48,986 bases of DNA from Deltaproteobacteria bacterium (GTDB lineage Bacteria > Myxococcota_A > UBA796 > UBA9615): the NCBI GenBank assembly GCA_023954745.1, contig JAGSHC010000018.1, positions 1 to 48,986 of the forward strand. The letters are read 5' to 3'. The notes beneath the pieces were generated by a model. The model worked only from the letters and a program-made list of their open reading frames with translations, had not been told where the DNA came from and ran no database searches. The position numbers were made by a program, and so were the translations under genes. Below, piece by piece: positions 6,663 through 14,374 of this stretch (position 1 is its first letter; every line of letters starts with the position of its first letter).

Positions 6663-9379
6663 GCGCAGCGATCGTAGCCGTGACCAACCCCCTTCTGGGG
6701 AGCTAGCCGGGAATGATGTTTCAGTCGGCCCGGCACGTAGATGACACGCCGGGGCGGCGCCTCACCCACCCACTTCGCGGCGGCAGCCAACGCCGCCGCC
6801 TCGATGGCGGGCTGGTCGGCGTTGGCGGCGACGGCGATCGAGGCCCGCTTCTTGCCCTTGATCTGCACGACGATCTCGATGGAGTCGTCCGCTGCAGCGG
6901 ACGCGTCAGCCTCCGGCCAGGACACGTCTTCCAGGACGTCGGCGCGACCCATCTTCTCCCACAGCTCGTTGGTGAAGTGCGGCGCGAAGGGGCTCAGGAG
7001 GCGCAGGACCGTCTCGAGGGCCTCGACCATCACCGAAGACACCACGCCGCCCGCGCCGATCTCCGCGGTGTGAGCAGCCTCGTACTTGTACAGCGTGTTC
7101 ACCAACTCCATCACCGCTGCGATGGCGGTGTTCAGCTGGAGCCGCTCCTCGACGTCGACGGTCACCCGCACGATGGTCTGGTGCACGGCGCGACGCAGAG
7201 CGACGGCGTCGGAGTCCAGATCGCTGCCGTCTCCGCTGTATGCGGCCACGGGACCCAGAGCATCCGTGTGGCGCCGGACCAGGCGCCACACGCGCCCGAT
7301 GAAGCGCGAGGCTCCCTCGACGCCGGCGTCGGACCACTCGAGGTCCTTGGTTGGCGGCGACGCAAACAGGCAGAACAGACGCATGGTGTCGGCGCCGTAG
7401 TGCGCGATGAGCGTCTCGGGGTCCACGGTGTTGAGCTTGCTCTTGCTCATCTTCTCGATGCGGCCGATGGAGACCTCGCGGCCCGTCTCCTTGTGGGTGG
7501 CCCGACGGACCACGGTCTCCTTGCCGTCGACGGTGACCGCCTCGGACCGGATGTCGATGTCGGTGGGCAAGACCCACTCCCCATGTTCATCCTTGTAGGA
7601 CTCGTGGTTGACCATGCCCTGGCAGACCAGGCGGGTGAACGGCTCGTCCACCGCCGGGATGTGACCCAGGTCCCGCAGGATCTTCGTGTAGAAGCGCGCG
7701 TAGAGCAGGTGCATGACTGCGTGCTCGATGCCGCCTACGTACATGTCCACGGGCAGGAAGCGCGCGGCCATCGCGGGGTCCACGAGGCCGCCTTCGTAGT
7801 GGGGGCTGCAGTACCGCATGAAGTACCAGGACGACTCCATGAAGGTGTCCATCGTGTCCGTCTCGCGGCGCGCAGGCCCGCCGCACGTGGGGCAGGTGGT
7901 CTTCCAGAAGGCCTCGTGGCGCGCCAGGGGCGAACCGCCTTCGCCGCCGATCTGCACGTCCTTGGGCAGCACCACGGGCAGCTGGTCCTTCGGAACGGGG
8001 ACCATGCCGTCGACGTCGCAGTAGATGACCGGCACCGGGGCACCCCAGTAGCGCTGACGGGAGATCCCCCAGTCGCGCAGGCGGAAGTTGACGGTCCCCT
8101 TCCCTGCGTCCTTCTCCTCCAGCTCCGCGATCACCGAGGCCTTGCCTGCCTCGTTGGCGGTGCCGTCGTGAGTCCCGGAGTTCACCATCGTGCCGGCCTC
8201 GACGAACGCTTCGGTCATCGTCGAGGCGTCGAGCGTCGCGTCCCCCGGCGGGTCGATGACCACGACCTTGTCGATGCCGTACTTGGTGGCGAACTCGAAG
8301 TCGCGCTGGTCGTGAGCCGGCACCGCCATCACCGCGCCCGTGCCGTAGTCCGCCAGGACGAAGTTGGCGGTGTAGATGGGCACCTCTCGCCCGTTCACGG
8401 GGTTGATGGCGTAGCGCCCGACGAAGACCCCCTCCTTCTCGGTGGCCGCATCGGTGCGGTCGGCCTTGTCGGTGCGGCCCATGCGGTCCACGAAGGCGTT
8501 GACGGCCGCTTCCTGCTCGGTGCCCGCAGCCAGGCGCTTGGTCAGCGGGTGCTCGGGGGCGAGCGACATGAAGGTGCAGCCGTAGAGCGTGTCGGGGCGG
8601 GTCGTGAAGACCTCGATGACCCCGTCGCTGCCGTCGGGCACGTCGCCGGACAGCGCGAAGCGGATGGACGCACCCGTGGAGCGGCCGATCCATCCCACTT
8701 GTTGGGTCGTGACCGCGTTCGGCCAACCGTCCATGGAGCCCAGGCAGTCCAGCAGTTCCTGGGCGTAGTCAGTGATCCGCAGGTACCACTGCTCCAGCTC
8801 CTTCTGGATCACCGGGTTGCCACACCGCCAGCAGTTGCCGTCAGCGTCCACCTGCTCGTTGGCCAGGACGGTCTGGCAGCTCTCGCACCAGTTCAGCATC
8901 CCGCCCTTCTTGTAGGCGAGGCCCTTCTCCAGCAGGTCGAGGAACACCGCCTGCTCCCACCGGTAGTAGGACGCGTCGCACGTTGCCAGCTCCCGGTCCC
9001 AGTCGTACGAGAAGCCCAGGCGCTGCAGCTGGCGCCGCATCACCGCGATGTTCGAGTAGGTCCAGTCGGCCGGATGCACGCCGCGCTTGATGGCGGCGTT
9101 CTCGGCAGGCAGGCCAAAGGCATCCCACCCCATCGGGTGCAGCACATCGAACCCCCGGGCGCGCTTGAACCGCGCCATGACGTCCCCGATGGAGTAGTTC
9201 CGCACGTGGCCCATGTGCAGCTTGCCGCTGGGGTACGGGAACATCTCGAGCATGTAGAACTTCGGCTTGTCTCCCGCTTCCTCGGGGACCGCGAAGGTCT
9301 TGTCCTTCTCCCAGTGGGCCTGCCATCGGGCCTCGACTGTGGCGGGATCGTACTGCTGCTCGTCGGAGTGGTCGGACAT
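6596..9379 (-). CDS. leuS: Leucyl-tRNA synthetase, frameshifted at the extreme 3' end
   Basis: The product charges tRNA-Leu. Visible hallmarks are the HIGH-type motif (KLHMGHVRNYSIGD), two Cys clusters (CESCQTV...CWRCG and CPTCGGPA), the CP1 editing domain (TTRPDTLYG), the tryptophan-rich WGAPVPVIYC segment and the KMSKS loop (EKMSKSKLNTVDPE). The anticodon-binding and C-terminal domains are complete up to VIYVPGRL (Leu886). After that the frame runs on for 41 atypical residues into the methyltransferase gene. Reading two bases further gives VNIIPG and a stop at 6703-6705, the ending expected of the family; the corrected protein would be 892 residues. This could be a real mutation or a sequencing/assembly error. 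The N-terminus is typical for LeuS. Confidence 0.93.
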   Translation of the reverse strand: MSDHSDEQQYDPATVEARWQAHWEKDKTFAVPEEAGDKPKFYMLEMFPYPSGKLHMGHVRNYSIGDVMARFKRARGFDVLHPMGWDAFGLPAENAAIKRGVHPADWTYSNIAVMRRQLQRLGFSYDWDRELATCDASYYRWEQAVFLDLLEKGLAYKKGGMLNWCESCQTVLANEQVDADGNCWRCGNPVIQKELEQWYLRITDYAQELLDCLGSMDGWPNAVTTQQVGWIGRSTGASIRFALSGDVPDGSDGVIEVFTTRPDTLYGCTFMSLAPEHPLTKRLAAGTEQEAAVNAFVDRMGRTDKADRTDAATEKEGVFVGRYAINPVNGREVPIYTANFVLADYGTGAVMAVPAHDQRDFEFATKYGIDKVVVIDPPGDATLDASTMTEAFVEAGTMVNSGTHDGTANEAGKASVIAELEEKDAGKGTVNFRLRDWGISRQRYWGAPVPVIYCDVDGMVPVPKDQLPVVLPKDVQIGGEGGSPLARHEAFWKTTCPTCGGPARRETDTMDTFMESSWYFMRYCSPHYEGGLVDPAMAARFLPVDMYVGGIEHAVMHLLYARFYTKILRDLGHIPAVDEPFTRLVCQGMVNHESYKDEHGEWVLPTDIDIRSEAVTVDGKETVVRRATHKETGREVSIGRIEKMSKSKLNTVDPETLIAHYGADTMRLFCLFASPPTKDLEWSDAGVEGASRFIGRVWRLVRRHTDALGPVAAYSGDGSDLDSDAVALRRAVHQTIVRVTVDVEERLQLNTAIAAVMELVNTLYKYEAAHTAEIGAGGVVSSVMVEALETVLRLLSPFAPHFTNELWEKMGRADVLEDVSWPEADASAAADDSIEIVVQIKGKKRASIAVAANADQPAIEAAALAAAAKWVGEAPPRRVIYVPGRLKHHSRLAPQKGVGHGYDRCAWEQRETRRPATNMTSPSCSTG

Positions 9380-9468
9380 GGGATCTCTCGGTGTGTGCTG
9401 GGTTCGGAATCGTCGGCCCCGGACCCCGCCCGGTCAAGGCGCGGCAGCAACAACAGTGACGAGGGCGT

Positions 9469-10455
9469 CTACCAGGAGAGCTCGAGCCAGCCGTTCCCCA
9501 GGTTCACCCCGGTGTCCGTCGAGGTGACCGTGTTGCCCGCGGCGGAGGTGTACGACGAGCCTCCCCCACCGCCAGCAAAGCCGCCCGTCCCCCCGCCGAA
9601 CCAGCCCCCGCCACCCGCACCACAGCCCGCTCCGTCGAACCAGCACGCGCCCCCGGCCCCGAAGGAGCCGGGTTCATTCGGGTAGTCGGGCTCACGGGCC
9701 CACCCCACCGCGCCTCCGGCGTCCTGGAGTCCCCCGCCGCCTGCGGTGAACTCCGGATCCGTCGACGTGCCGTCGCCCCCCACCGCCCCACCGCCATCAC
9801 CACCAAAGCCATCGCGCGCCGTCCAGCCGCCGCCGCCGCCGCCTCCAGCCACGAGCAGCCGGTCCTCGAGGTCTTCGCCGCGACGCAGATCCGTCGCTCC
9901 GCCGCCGAGGCCGCTGAACCCGCCACCGCAGCACTCCATGGCGCCTCCGCCCCCGTTGAAGCCCCCTGTCTCCGTGGTGACGGTGACCGCCGAGAGGCCG
10001 CTCCCCCCCACCAGGACGAGCAACCTCTCCCCAGGAGTGACCGGGATCGTGGCGCGAGCGACTCCGCCCCGGCCCCCCGTGATGCCGGAGTCGCCGTCGC
10101 CGCCGGACGCCCCCACCGCGCACGCCTGGATCGAGGTCACCCCCTCGGGGACATCGAACGTCTCGGCGGCGCCGGTGTACTCGAACACGACGATTGGGTT
10201 CAAGGTGTCGAAGACGCAGGCTTCTTCGACCATGTCGTCGTCATCACCAGTGGCGTCATCGTCGTTCGCAGTCGCGTCGTCGTCGTCGGCGGTCGCGTCA
10301 TCGTCGTCCGCGGTCGCGTCATCGTCGTTCGCGGTGGCGTCGTCATCGTCCGCGACGACCCCCGGTTCGTTCCTGAGCACGGGCGGACATCCCCACAGGA
10401 GGACCGCGAGCGCGCCGAGGAGGAAGCGGGACGAGGTGACTGCGGGACCGGTCAT
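9469..10455 (-). CDS. Gly-rich lipoprotein with Asp-rich repeat linker (copy A)
   Basis: The 328-residue protein starts at the ATG at 10455, where a lipoprotein signal ends in AVLLWGC. An acidic low-complexity stalk follows, made of 7-residue units such as DDDDATA and NDDDATA and encoded by six 21-bp repeats. The remaining ~240 residues form a Gly-rich domain (FNGGGGAMECCGGGFSGLGG, DLRRGEDLEDRLLVAGGGG) resembling the Pfam Gly_rich domain also found in ALK/LTK receptors. It lies 8 nt downstream of a close paralogue (copy B) and is likely co-translated with it. Its function is unknown; the architecture suggests an outer-membrane-anchored surface domain held on a charged spacer. Confidence 0.75.
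   Translation of the reverse strand: MTGPAVTSSRFLLGALAVLLWGCPPVLRNEPGVVADDDDATANDDDATADDDDATADDDDATANDDDATGDDDDMVEEACVFDTLNPIVVFEYTGAAETFDVPEGVTSIQACAVGASGGDGDSGITGGRGGVARATIPVTPGERLLVLVGGSGLSAVTVTTETGGFNGGGGAMECCGGGFSGLGGGATDLRRGEDLEDRLLVAGGGGGGGWTARDGFGGDGGGAVGGDGTSTDPEFTAGGGGLQDAGGAVGWAREPDYPNEPGSFGAGGACWFDGAGCGAGGGGWFGGGTGGFAGGGGGSSYTSAAGNTVTSTDTGVNLGNGWLELSW
10234..10359. repeat. 21-bp tandem repeat, about 6 copies, encoding an Asp-rich stalk
   Basis: Six consecutive 21-bp units of the form GTC-GTC/ATC-GTC-GTC/TTC followed by a short variable part lie inside lipoprotein copy A. On the coding strand each encodes a 7-residue Asp-rich unit. The copies differ at several positions, so this array is older or less homogenised than the one in copy B. 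Confidence 0.85.
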
Positions 10456-10463
10456 TGGGCGAC

Positions 10464-11507
10464 CTACCAGGAGATGGTGATCTCGCCGTGGCCTGACTGC
10501 TGGCCTGCCAGGGTGGACCCGTTGGTGGTCCCGGGGGCAGCGACGTAGGACGACCCACCGCCCGCGCCGGCGAACCCTCCGGTGCCGCCGCCATACCAGC
10601 CGCCGCCGCCCCCTCCGCATCCAGCACCATCGATGTAGCAGACCCCGCCCTCGCCAAACGAACCGGGGGTGTTGGGGTAGCCCGAGCCGGTCCAGCCCAC
10701 CGCGCCGCCCGCCGTCTGCGTGCCCCCGTTGCCCGCGGGGAAGCCGGGATCGTTGGAGAACCCATCGCCGCCGATGAGCCCACCGCCGTCGCCACCGTCG
10801 CCGTCGCGGTCGCCCCAGCCACCCCCGCCGCCGCCGCCGGCCACCAGCAGTCGGTCAGAGAACGTGCTCCCGCGCCGGATGTCCGAGCCGCCGCCGCCGA
10901 GGCCACTGGCCCCGCTCCCGCAGCACTGGATGATGCCGCCGCCACCGTTGAACCCACCGACGGGTGTGGTGCTGGTCACCAGCGATGCCCCGCTCCCACC
11001 GACGTACACCTCGAGGGTCTCGCCGGGGGTCACTGCGACTTCGCCATAGGCGTAGCCTCCGAGACCGCCGACGGCGAGGACGCTGTCTCCGTCCCCGCCG
11101 GCTGCGCCATAGGCGTCGACGAAGAGGGTCGTCACCCCCGAGGGAACCGCGAAGGACTGCACCCCGCCGGTGTAGGAGAAGGTGATCGTCCCAGGGGAGG
11201 CGTCGTCGTCGTCACCGGTCGCGTCGTCGTCATCGCCCGTCGCGTCGTCGTCGTCACCCGTCGCGTCGTCGTCGTCACCCGTCGCGTCGTCGTCGTCGCC
11301 CGTCGCGTCGTCGTCGTCACCCGTCGCGTCGTCGTCGTCACCCGTCGCGTCGTCGTCGTCACCCGTCGCGTCGTCGTCGTCGAGGGCGCTGTCGTCATCG
11401 TTCGCGTCGTCGTCGTCGTCGCCTCCGCCCCGACCGCGAAGGGAGAGGCACCCTCCAAGGGAAAGGGCGAGCAGGAGCACGAGCAGAGAGGTGAGGCGCG
11501 AGGTCAT
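10464..11507 (-). CDS. Gly-rich lipoprotein with DDDDATG repeat linker (copy B)
   Basis: The 347-residue protein starts at the ATG at 11507, giving a signal peptide with lipobox SLGGC. An in-frame extension further upstream only reads antisense through the dciA/tsaC region and is not credible. After the lipidated Cys comes a long acidic linker with eight DDDDATG units, then a Gly-rich domain (GGFNGGGGIIQCCGSGASG, DIRRGSTFSDRLLVAGGGG) that aligns along its length with copy A, including a CCG pair and the IRRG/LRRG motif. The two genes are evidently a tandem duplication. Function is unknown; a surface or matrix role is inferred from the lipid anchor and low-complexity spacer. Confidence 0.75.
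   Translation of the reverse strand: MTSRLTSLLVLLLALSLGGCLSLRGRGGGDDDDDANDDDSALDDDDATGDDDDATGDDDDATGDDDDATGDDDDATGDDDDATGDDDDATGDDDDATGDDDDASPGTITFSYTGGVQSFAVPSGVTTLFVDAYGAAGGDGDSVLAVGGLGGYAYGEVAVTPGETLEVYVGGSGASLVTSTTPVGGFNGGGGIIQCCGSGASGLGGGGSDIRRGSTFSDRLLVAGGGGGGGWGDRDGDGGDGGGLIGGDGFSNDPGFPAGNGGTQTAGGAVGWTGSGYPNTPGSFGEGGVCYIDGAGCGGGGGGWYGGGTGGFAGAGGGSSYVAAPGTTNGSTLAGQQSGHGEITISW
11200..11388. repeat. 21-bp tandem repeat, about 9 units, encoding DDDDATG
   Basis: Near-identical 21-bp units (core GCGTCGTCGTCGTCACCCGTC) run for nine units; the last is partial. Several central units are identical, which favours slippage, so the copy number may vary between strains. On the coding strand each unit gives DDDDATG. 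Confidence 0.9.
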
Positions 11508-11569
11508 GGCGCAGACGATATGCGACGCGCCGATCCCAGACCACCGAACCGAGCGGGCGGTCTCGCGCC

Positions 11570-11872
11570 CTACTTGGGAGGCGCGTCCGGCGACAGCTTG
11601 ATCACCAGCCGAAGGACGTCGAGCCCCTCCGCTTGCACGCGGGGAAGCAGGCGCGCCTTCATCCCCAGGGCCTGCTTCTGCCAGTGCAGAGTGTCCGCCT
11701 CGAGCATGAGCGCTCCGTTCTTGCGGCCCACTGGGCGCACGTGACGCGCCAGGAGCTCTCCCGCCGCCCGCTCCCAGGCGGCGTGCTGCAGCAGCGCGTC
11801 CTCGAGACCCGCCTTCCGGAGGAAGCCGTGCAGCGCGCTGTCGATCCCCACGGTGGGCCGCGGCTTGCTCAT
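11570..11872 (-). CDS. dciA: DciA-like DUF721 protein
   Basis: This small protein (100 residues) matches the DUF721/DciA family, whose characterised members help load the replicative helicase DnaB. The family pattern is visible: a helical start (IDSALHGFLRKAGLEDAL), a central W..AAGELLARHVRPVGRKNG turn, and the paired strand and helix GALMLEADTLHWQKQALGMKARLL. It lacks the longer tail of some homologues but is close to normal size. The ATG at 11872 overlaps the upstream tsaC stop (ATGA), so it is probably translationally coupled to tsaC. The longer upstream frame was rejected because it runs antisense through tsaC. Confidence 0.72.
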   Translation of the reverse strand: MSKPRPTVGIDSALHGFLRKAGLEDALLQHAAWERAAGELLARHVRPVGRKNGALMLEADTLHWQKQALGMKARLLPRVQAEGLDVLRLVIKLSPDAPPK

Positions 11873-12510
11873 TCGCTCGCCGCCTCGAGCAGCTGTGGGT
11901 GCCACGCCCCCTGCCTGAGGACCCGCGGGGGATCCTCGACGACGGTGAGGACCGTCGATGGCTCTCCGCCCGGGCACGACCCGGCCGCCAGCAGCAGGTC
12001 CGGCGACAGGGACTCCAGGTCGACGGCGGCGAGGTCCACGGGGGGAGGGCTCCCGGCTGGATTCGCCGAGGTGGAGAGCAGCGGCTCGCCCAGGCGCCCG
12101 ATGAGCTGCCGCAACGCGGGGTCTCCGGGCACCCGCACCGAGACGGTCGAGACCACGCCGTCTGGGCCATCGCTCTCACCCAGCAAGCCCTTGGGCAGTC
12201 CTTGCCGCGCAGGCCCCACGAGCGTCAGCGGCCCCGGCCACTCAGACGTCCCCAGGATCAGCCCCACCGGCGGAACCTCAGACCAGAGCGAGAAGGCCAT
12301 CTCCCGGGACGCAGCGAGCACGAGGAATGGCCTCCCAGGCGGGCTGCCCTTCGCCGCCCGGACCCGCTCGATTCCAGCCTCGCCAGCCGACAACACGCAG
12401 CCGATCCCGAAGACCGTCTCGGTGGGGTAGACAACGAGGGCACCGCTGCGCAGCGCGGACAACGTGGGGCCCACGTCGTCCCGATGCAGCGGCCACGGAA
12501 CGCGGTGCAT
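11869..12510 (-). CDS. tsaC: L-threonylcarbamoyladenylate synthase (TsaC/Sua5/YrdC family)
   Basis: The enzyme makes threonylcarbamoyl-AMP from threonine, bicarbonate and ATP for the t6A modification of ANN-decoding tRNAs. The 213-residue protein is YrdC-domain sized. It shows the signature VVYPTETVFGIGC near residues 27-39, the substrate-site stretch RAAKGSPPGRPFLVL, TLVGPARQGLPKG, and the STSANPAGSPPP motif that lines the active site. A Sua5-type C-terminal domain is absent, so TsaC is the better name. The start is an ATG at 12510, 9 nt after purE, and the stop overlaps dciA. It is probably part of the purD-purE-tsaC-dciA transcript. Confidence 0.9.
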   Translation of the reverse strand: MHRVPWPLHRDDVGPTLSALRSGALVVYPTETVFGIGCVLSAGEAGIERVRAAKGSPPGRPFLVLAASREMAFSLWSEVPPVGLILGTSEWPGPLTLVGPARQGLPKGLLGESDGPDGVVSTVSVRVPGDPALRQLIGRLGEPLLSTSANPAGSPPPVDLAAVDLESLSPDLLLAAGSCPGGEPSTVLTVVEDPPRVLRQGAWHPQLLEAASE

Positions 12511-12519
12511 GGAGTCTCG

Positions 12520-13038
12520 CTAGCGGTTCGCGTGGCGGCGGGCGACCTCTTCGGCCAGCTCCGCCGACGCAGCGTGAATGGTCTCGCGCATGGCCGCCCG
12601 GTCGTCCTCGAGGGCCTGGCGAAGCGCGTCGTCCGACAACGCCATCATCTGAATCGCGAGGTACGCAGCGTTTCGGGACCCCGGGCTTCCAATAGCCACC
12701 GTGGCCACGGGGATCCCGGGGGGCATCTGCACCGTGGCCAGCAGTGAGTCGAGCCCGTCGAGCGCCCCGTTGATGGGCACCCCGATGATCGGGAGTGTCG
12801 TCGCAGCCGCCGCTGCCCCCGCGAGGTGAGCGGCGAGGCCCGCCCCGCAGATGATCACCTGGATGCCGCGCTCCCGAGCCGTCGAGACGTACTCGTGGGT
12901 GGCGTGCGGCGTGCGGTGGGCAGAGCTCACCTTCCACTCGTAGTCGATTCCGAAGCGGTCGAAGACGTCCGCTGCGCGACCCATGACGTCTCGGTCGTTG
13001 ATGGAACCCATGAGGATGGCGACGCGGGGCTGGCTCAT
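12520..13038 (-). CDS. purE: 5-(carboxyamino)imidazole ribonucleotide mutase or AIR carboxylase
   Basis: PurE acts in purine synthesis on (carboxyamino)imidazole ribonucleotide. The 172-residue protein has the expected motifs: [10 protein letters not shown] at the phosphate site, [41 protein letters not shown] and VATVAIG. Asn replaces the usual second Ser of the MGSxSD motif, and Leu/Ala replace the Gly/Pro of GGAAHLPG. I see no purK in the window, so whether it is a class I mutase or a class II CO2-fixing carboxylase cannot be settled here. The ATG at 13038 overlaps the purD stop (ATGA); the longer frame upstream lies inside purD and was rejected. Confidence 0.9.
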   Translation of the reverse strand: MSQPRVAILMGSINDRDVMGRAADVFDRFGIDYEWKVSSAHRTPHATHEYVSTARERGIQVIICGAGLAAHLAGAAAAATTLPIIGVPINGALDGLDSLLATVQMPPGIPVATVAIGSPGSRNAAYLAIQMMALSDDALRQALEDDRAAMRETIHAASAELAEEVARRHANR

Positions 13039-14315
13039 TGTGTGGTCTCTCCCTGAAGGGCTCGCCAACCGATGTCCTCTCGGAACGCGGCGCCTTCCCA
13101 TTGAATCATTCGTACGACGTCGTAGGCCCGGGAGCGCGCCTGCGCGAAGCTGTCGCCCCGCGCGGTCACTCCCAATACCCGGCCCCCGGAGGTCACGAGG
13201 TCGCCTTCATCGAGCCGAGTGCCCGCATGAAATACAACAACGTCCTCGTCGTCCACCGGAATCCCCGAGATGGTCATGCCTTTGGGGTAGGAGCCCGGGT
13301 AGCCGCCGGACACCATGACCACACAACAGACTGCGCCATCACGTACCGACGGCAAGGGCTGGTCGGCCAGCACCCCGCGGGCCGTGGCATCGAGCAGCGG
13401 GAGGAGGTCCGAGGTCAGCGCCAGGATCAGGGGCTGGCACTCCGGGTCCCCGAAGCGGCAGTTGAACTCCACGACGCGCGGGCCAGTGGACGTGAGCATC
13501 AAGCCCGCATAGAGCACACCCCGGTACGGCGTCCCGTCGGCCACGAGGCCACGCGCGGCAGGCTCGAGGACCTCCCGCACCGCCTGGTCGATGAGGCCCT
13601 GGGTCATTGCGGGCACGGGCGAGTAGGCCCCCATGCCTCCGGTGTTCGGGCCCTCGTCCCCATCGAAGCGGCGCTTGTGGTCCTGCAGCGGTGGGAGGAC
13701 GACGACCGTCTCTCCATCCACCAGGGCCAGCAGCGAGGCCTCCTCCCCCTCCATGAACTCCTCGACCACCACCCTCGCGCCGGCGGCGCCGAAGCGGTGC
13801 TCGCGCGCCATGGCCTGTCCCGCAGCCACGGCCTCCGCGCGGTCCATGCAGATGAGCACGCCCTTGCCACCCGCGAGCCCGTCCGCCTTGACGACCACCG
13901 GCACCGGGCAGCTGGCGAGGTGCGCGATGAGCGCCTCGCCGTCATCGAAGACGTCGTAGGCCGCCGTGGGGATGCCGTGGCGGGCCATGAACTCCTTGGC
14001 GAACGACTTGCTGCCCTCCAGCTGGGCCGGCGCGGCGTCGGGGCCGAACACCGCAATGCCGGCGGCGCGCAGCGCGTCGGCGAGACCGTCGACCAGGGGT
14101 TGCTCGGGCCCGACGACGACGAGATCGATGCTTCGGGCCTCACACGCCGCGACGACGGCGCGATGGTCGGTGACGTCGAGGGGGAAGCTCGGGGCCACTG
14201 CCTGGGTGCCACCGTTGCCAGGCACGCAGAAGACCTGGGAGCACCGCGGAGATCGGGCGATCGCCCAGCTGAGAGCATGTTCGCGACCGCCGCCACCAAG
14301 CACGAGAATCTGCAT
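13035..14315 (-). CDS. purD: Phosphoribosylamine-glycine ligase (GAR synthetase)
   Basis: PurD ligates glycine to phosphoribosylamine using ATP, the second step of de novo purine synthesis. The 426-residue protein is full length. It opens with the family N-terminal motif MQILVLGGGGREHALSWAI, followed by PGNGGT and VVGPEQPLVDGLADAL. The ATP-grasp domain shows VVKADGLAGGKGV, VVVEEFMEGEEASLLAL and the metal-binding segment VVEFNCRFGDPECQ. The start is an ATG. Its stop overlaps the purE start, so purD and purE are translationally coupled. Confidence 0.96.
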   Translation of the reverse strand: MQILVLGGGGREHALSWAIARSPRCSQVFCVPGNGGTQAVAPSFPLDVTDHRAVVAACEARSIDLVVVGPEQPLVDGLADALRAAGIAVFGPDAAPAQLEGSKSFAKEFMARHGIPTAAYDVFDDGEALIAHLASCPVPVVVKADGLAGGKGVLICMDRAEAVAAGQAMAREHRFGAAGARVVVEEFMEGEEASLLALVDGETVVVLPPLQDHKRRFDGDEGPNTGGMGAYSPVPAMTQGLIDQAVREVLEPAARGLVADGTPYRGVLYAGLMLTSTGPRVVEFNCRFGDPECQPLILALTSDLLPLLDATARGVLADQPLPSVRDGAVCCVVMVSGGYPGSYPKGMTISGIPVDDEDVVVFHAGTRLDEGDLVTSGGRVLGVTARGDSFAQARSRAYDVVRMIQWEGAAFREDIGWRALQGETTQ

Positions 14316-14374
14316 GGCGCGGACCCTAACTCACCAGGAAGCGGGCTCCACCGCGATCCAAGATCTCCCGCGAG

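Noticed and set aside
6713-9685. 990-codon open frame on the + strand across leuS
   Set aside because: It is the antisense shadow of leuS. Long antisense frames are expected at this GC content, and its translation shows no domain and a His/Val/Gly-skewed composition.
11200-11388. Regular 21-bp repeats as a CRISPR array
   Set aside because: There are no unique spacers; the units are contiguous, in frame and encode DDDDATG.
10456-12179. 571-codon version of the copy B lipoprotein starting at 12179
   Set aside because: The first 224 residues read antisense-like through tsaC and dciA on a shifted frame; the lipoprotein signal at 11507 is the natural start.
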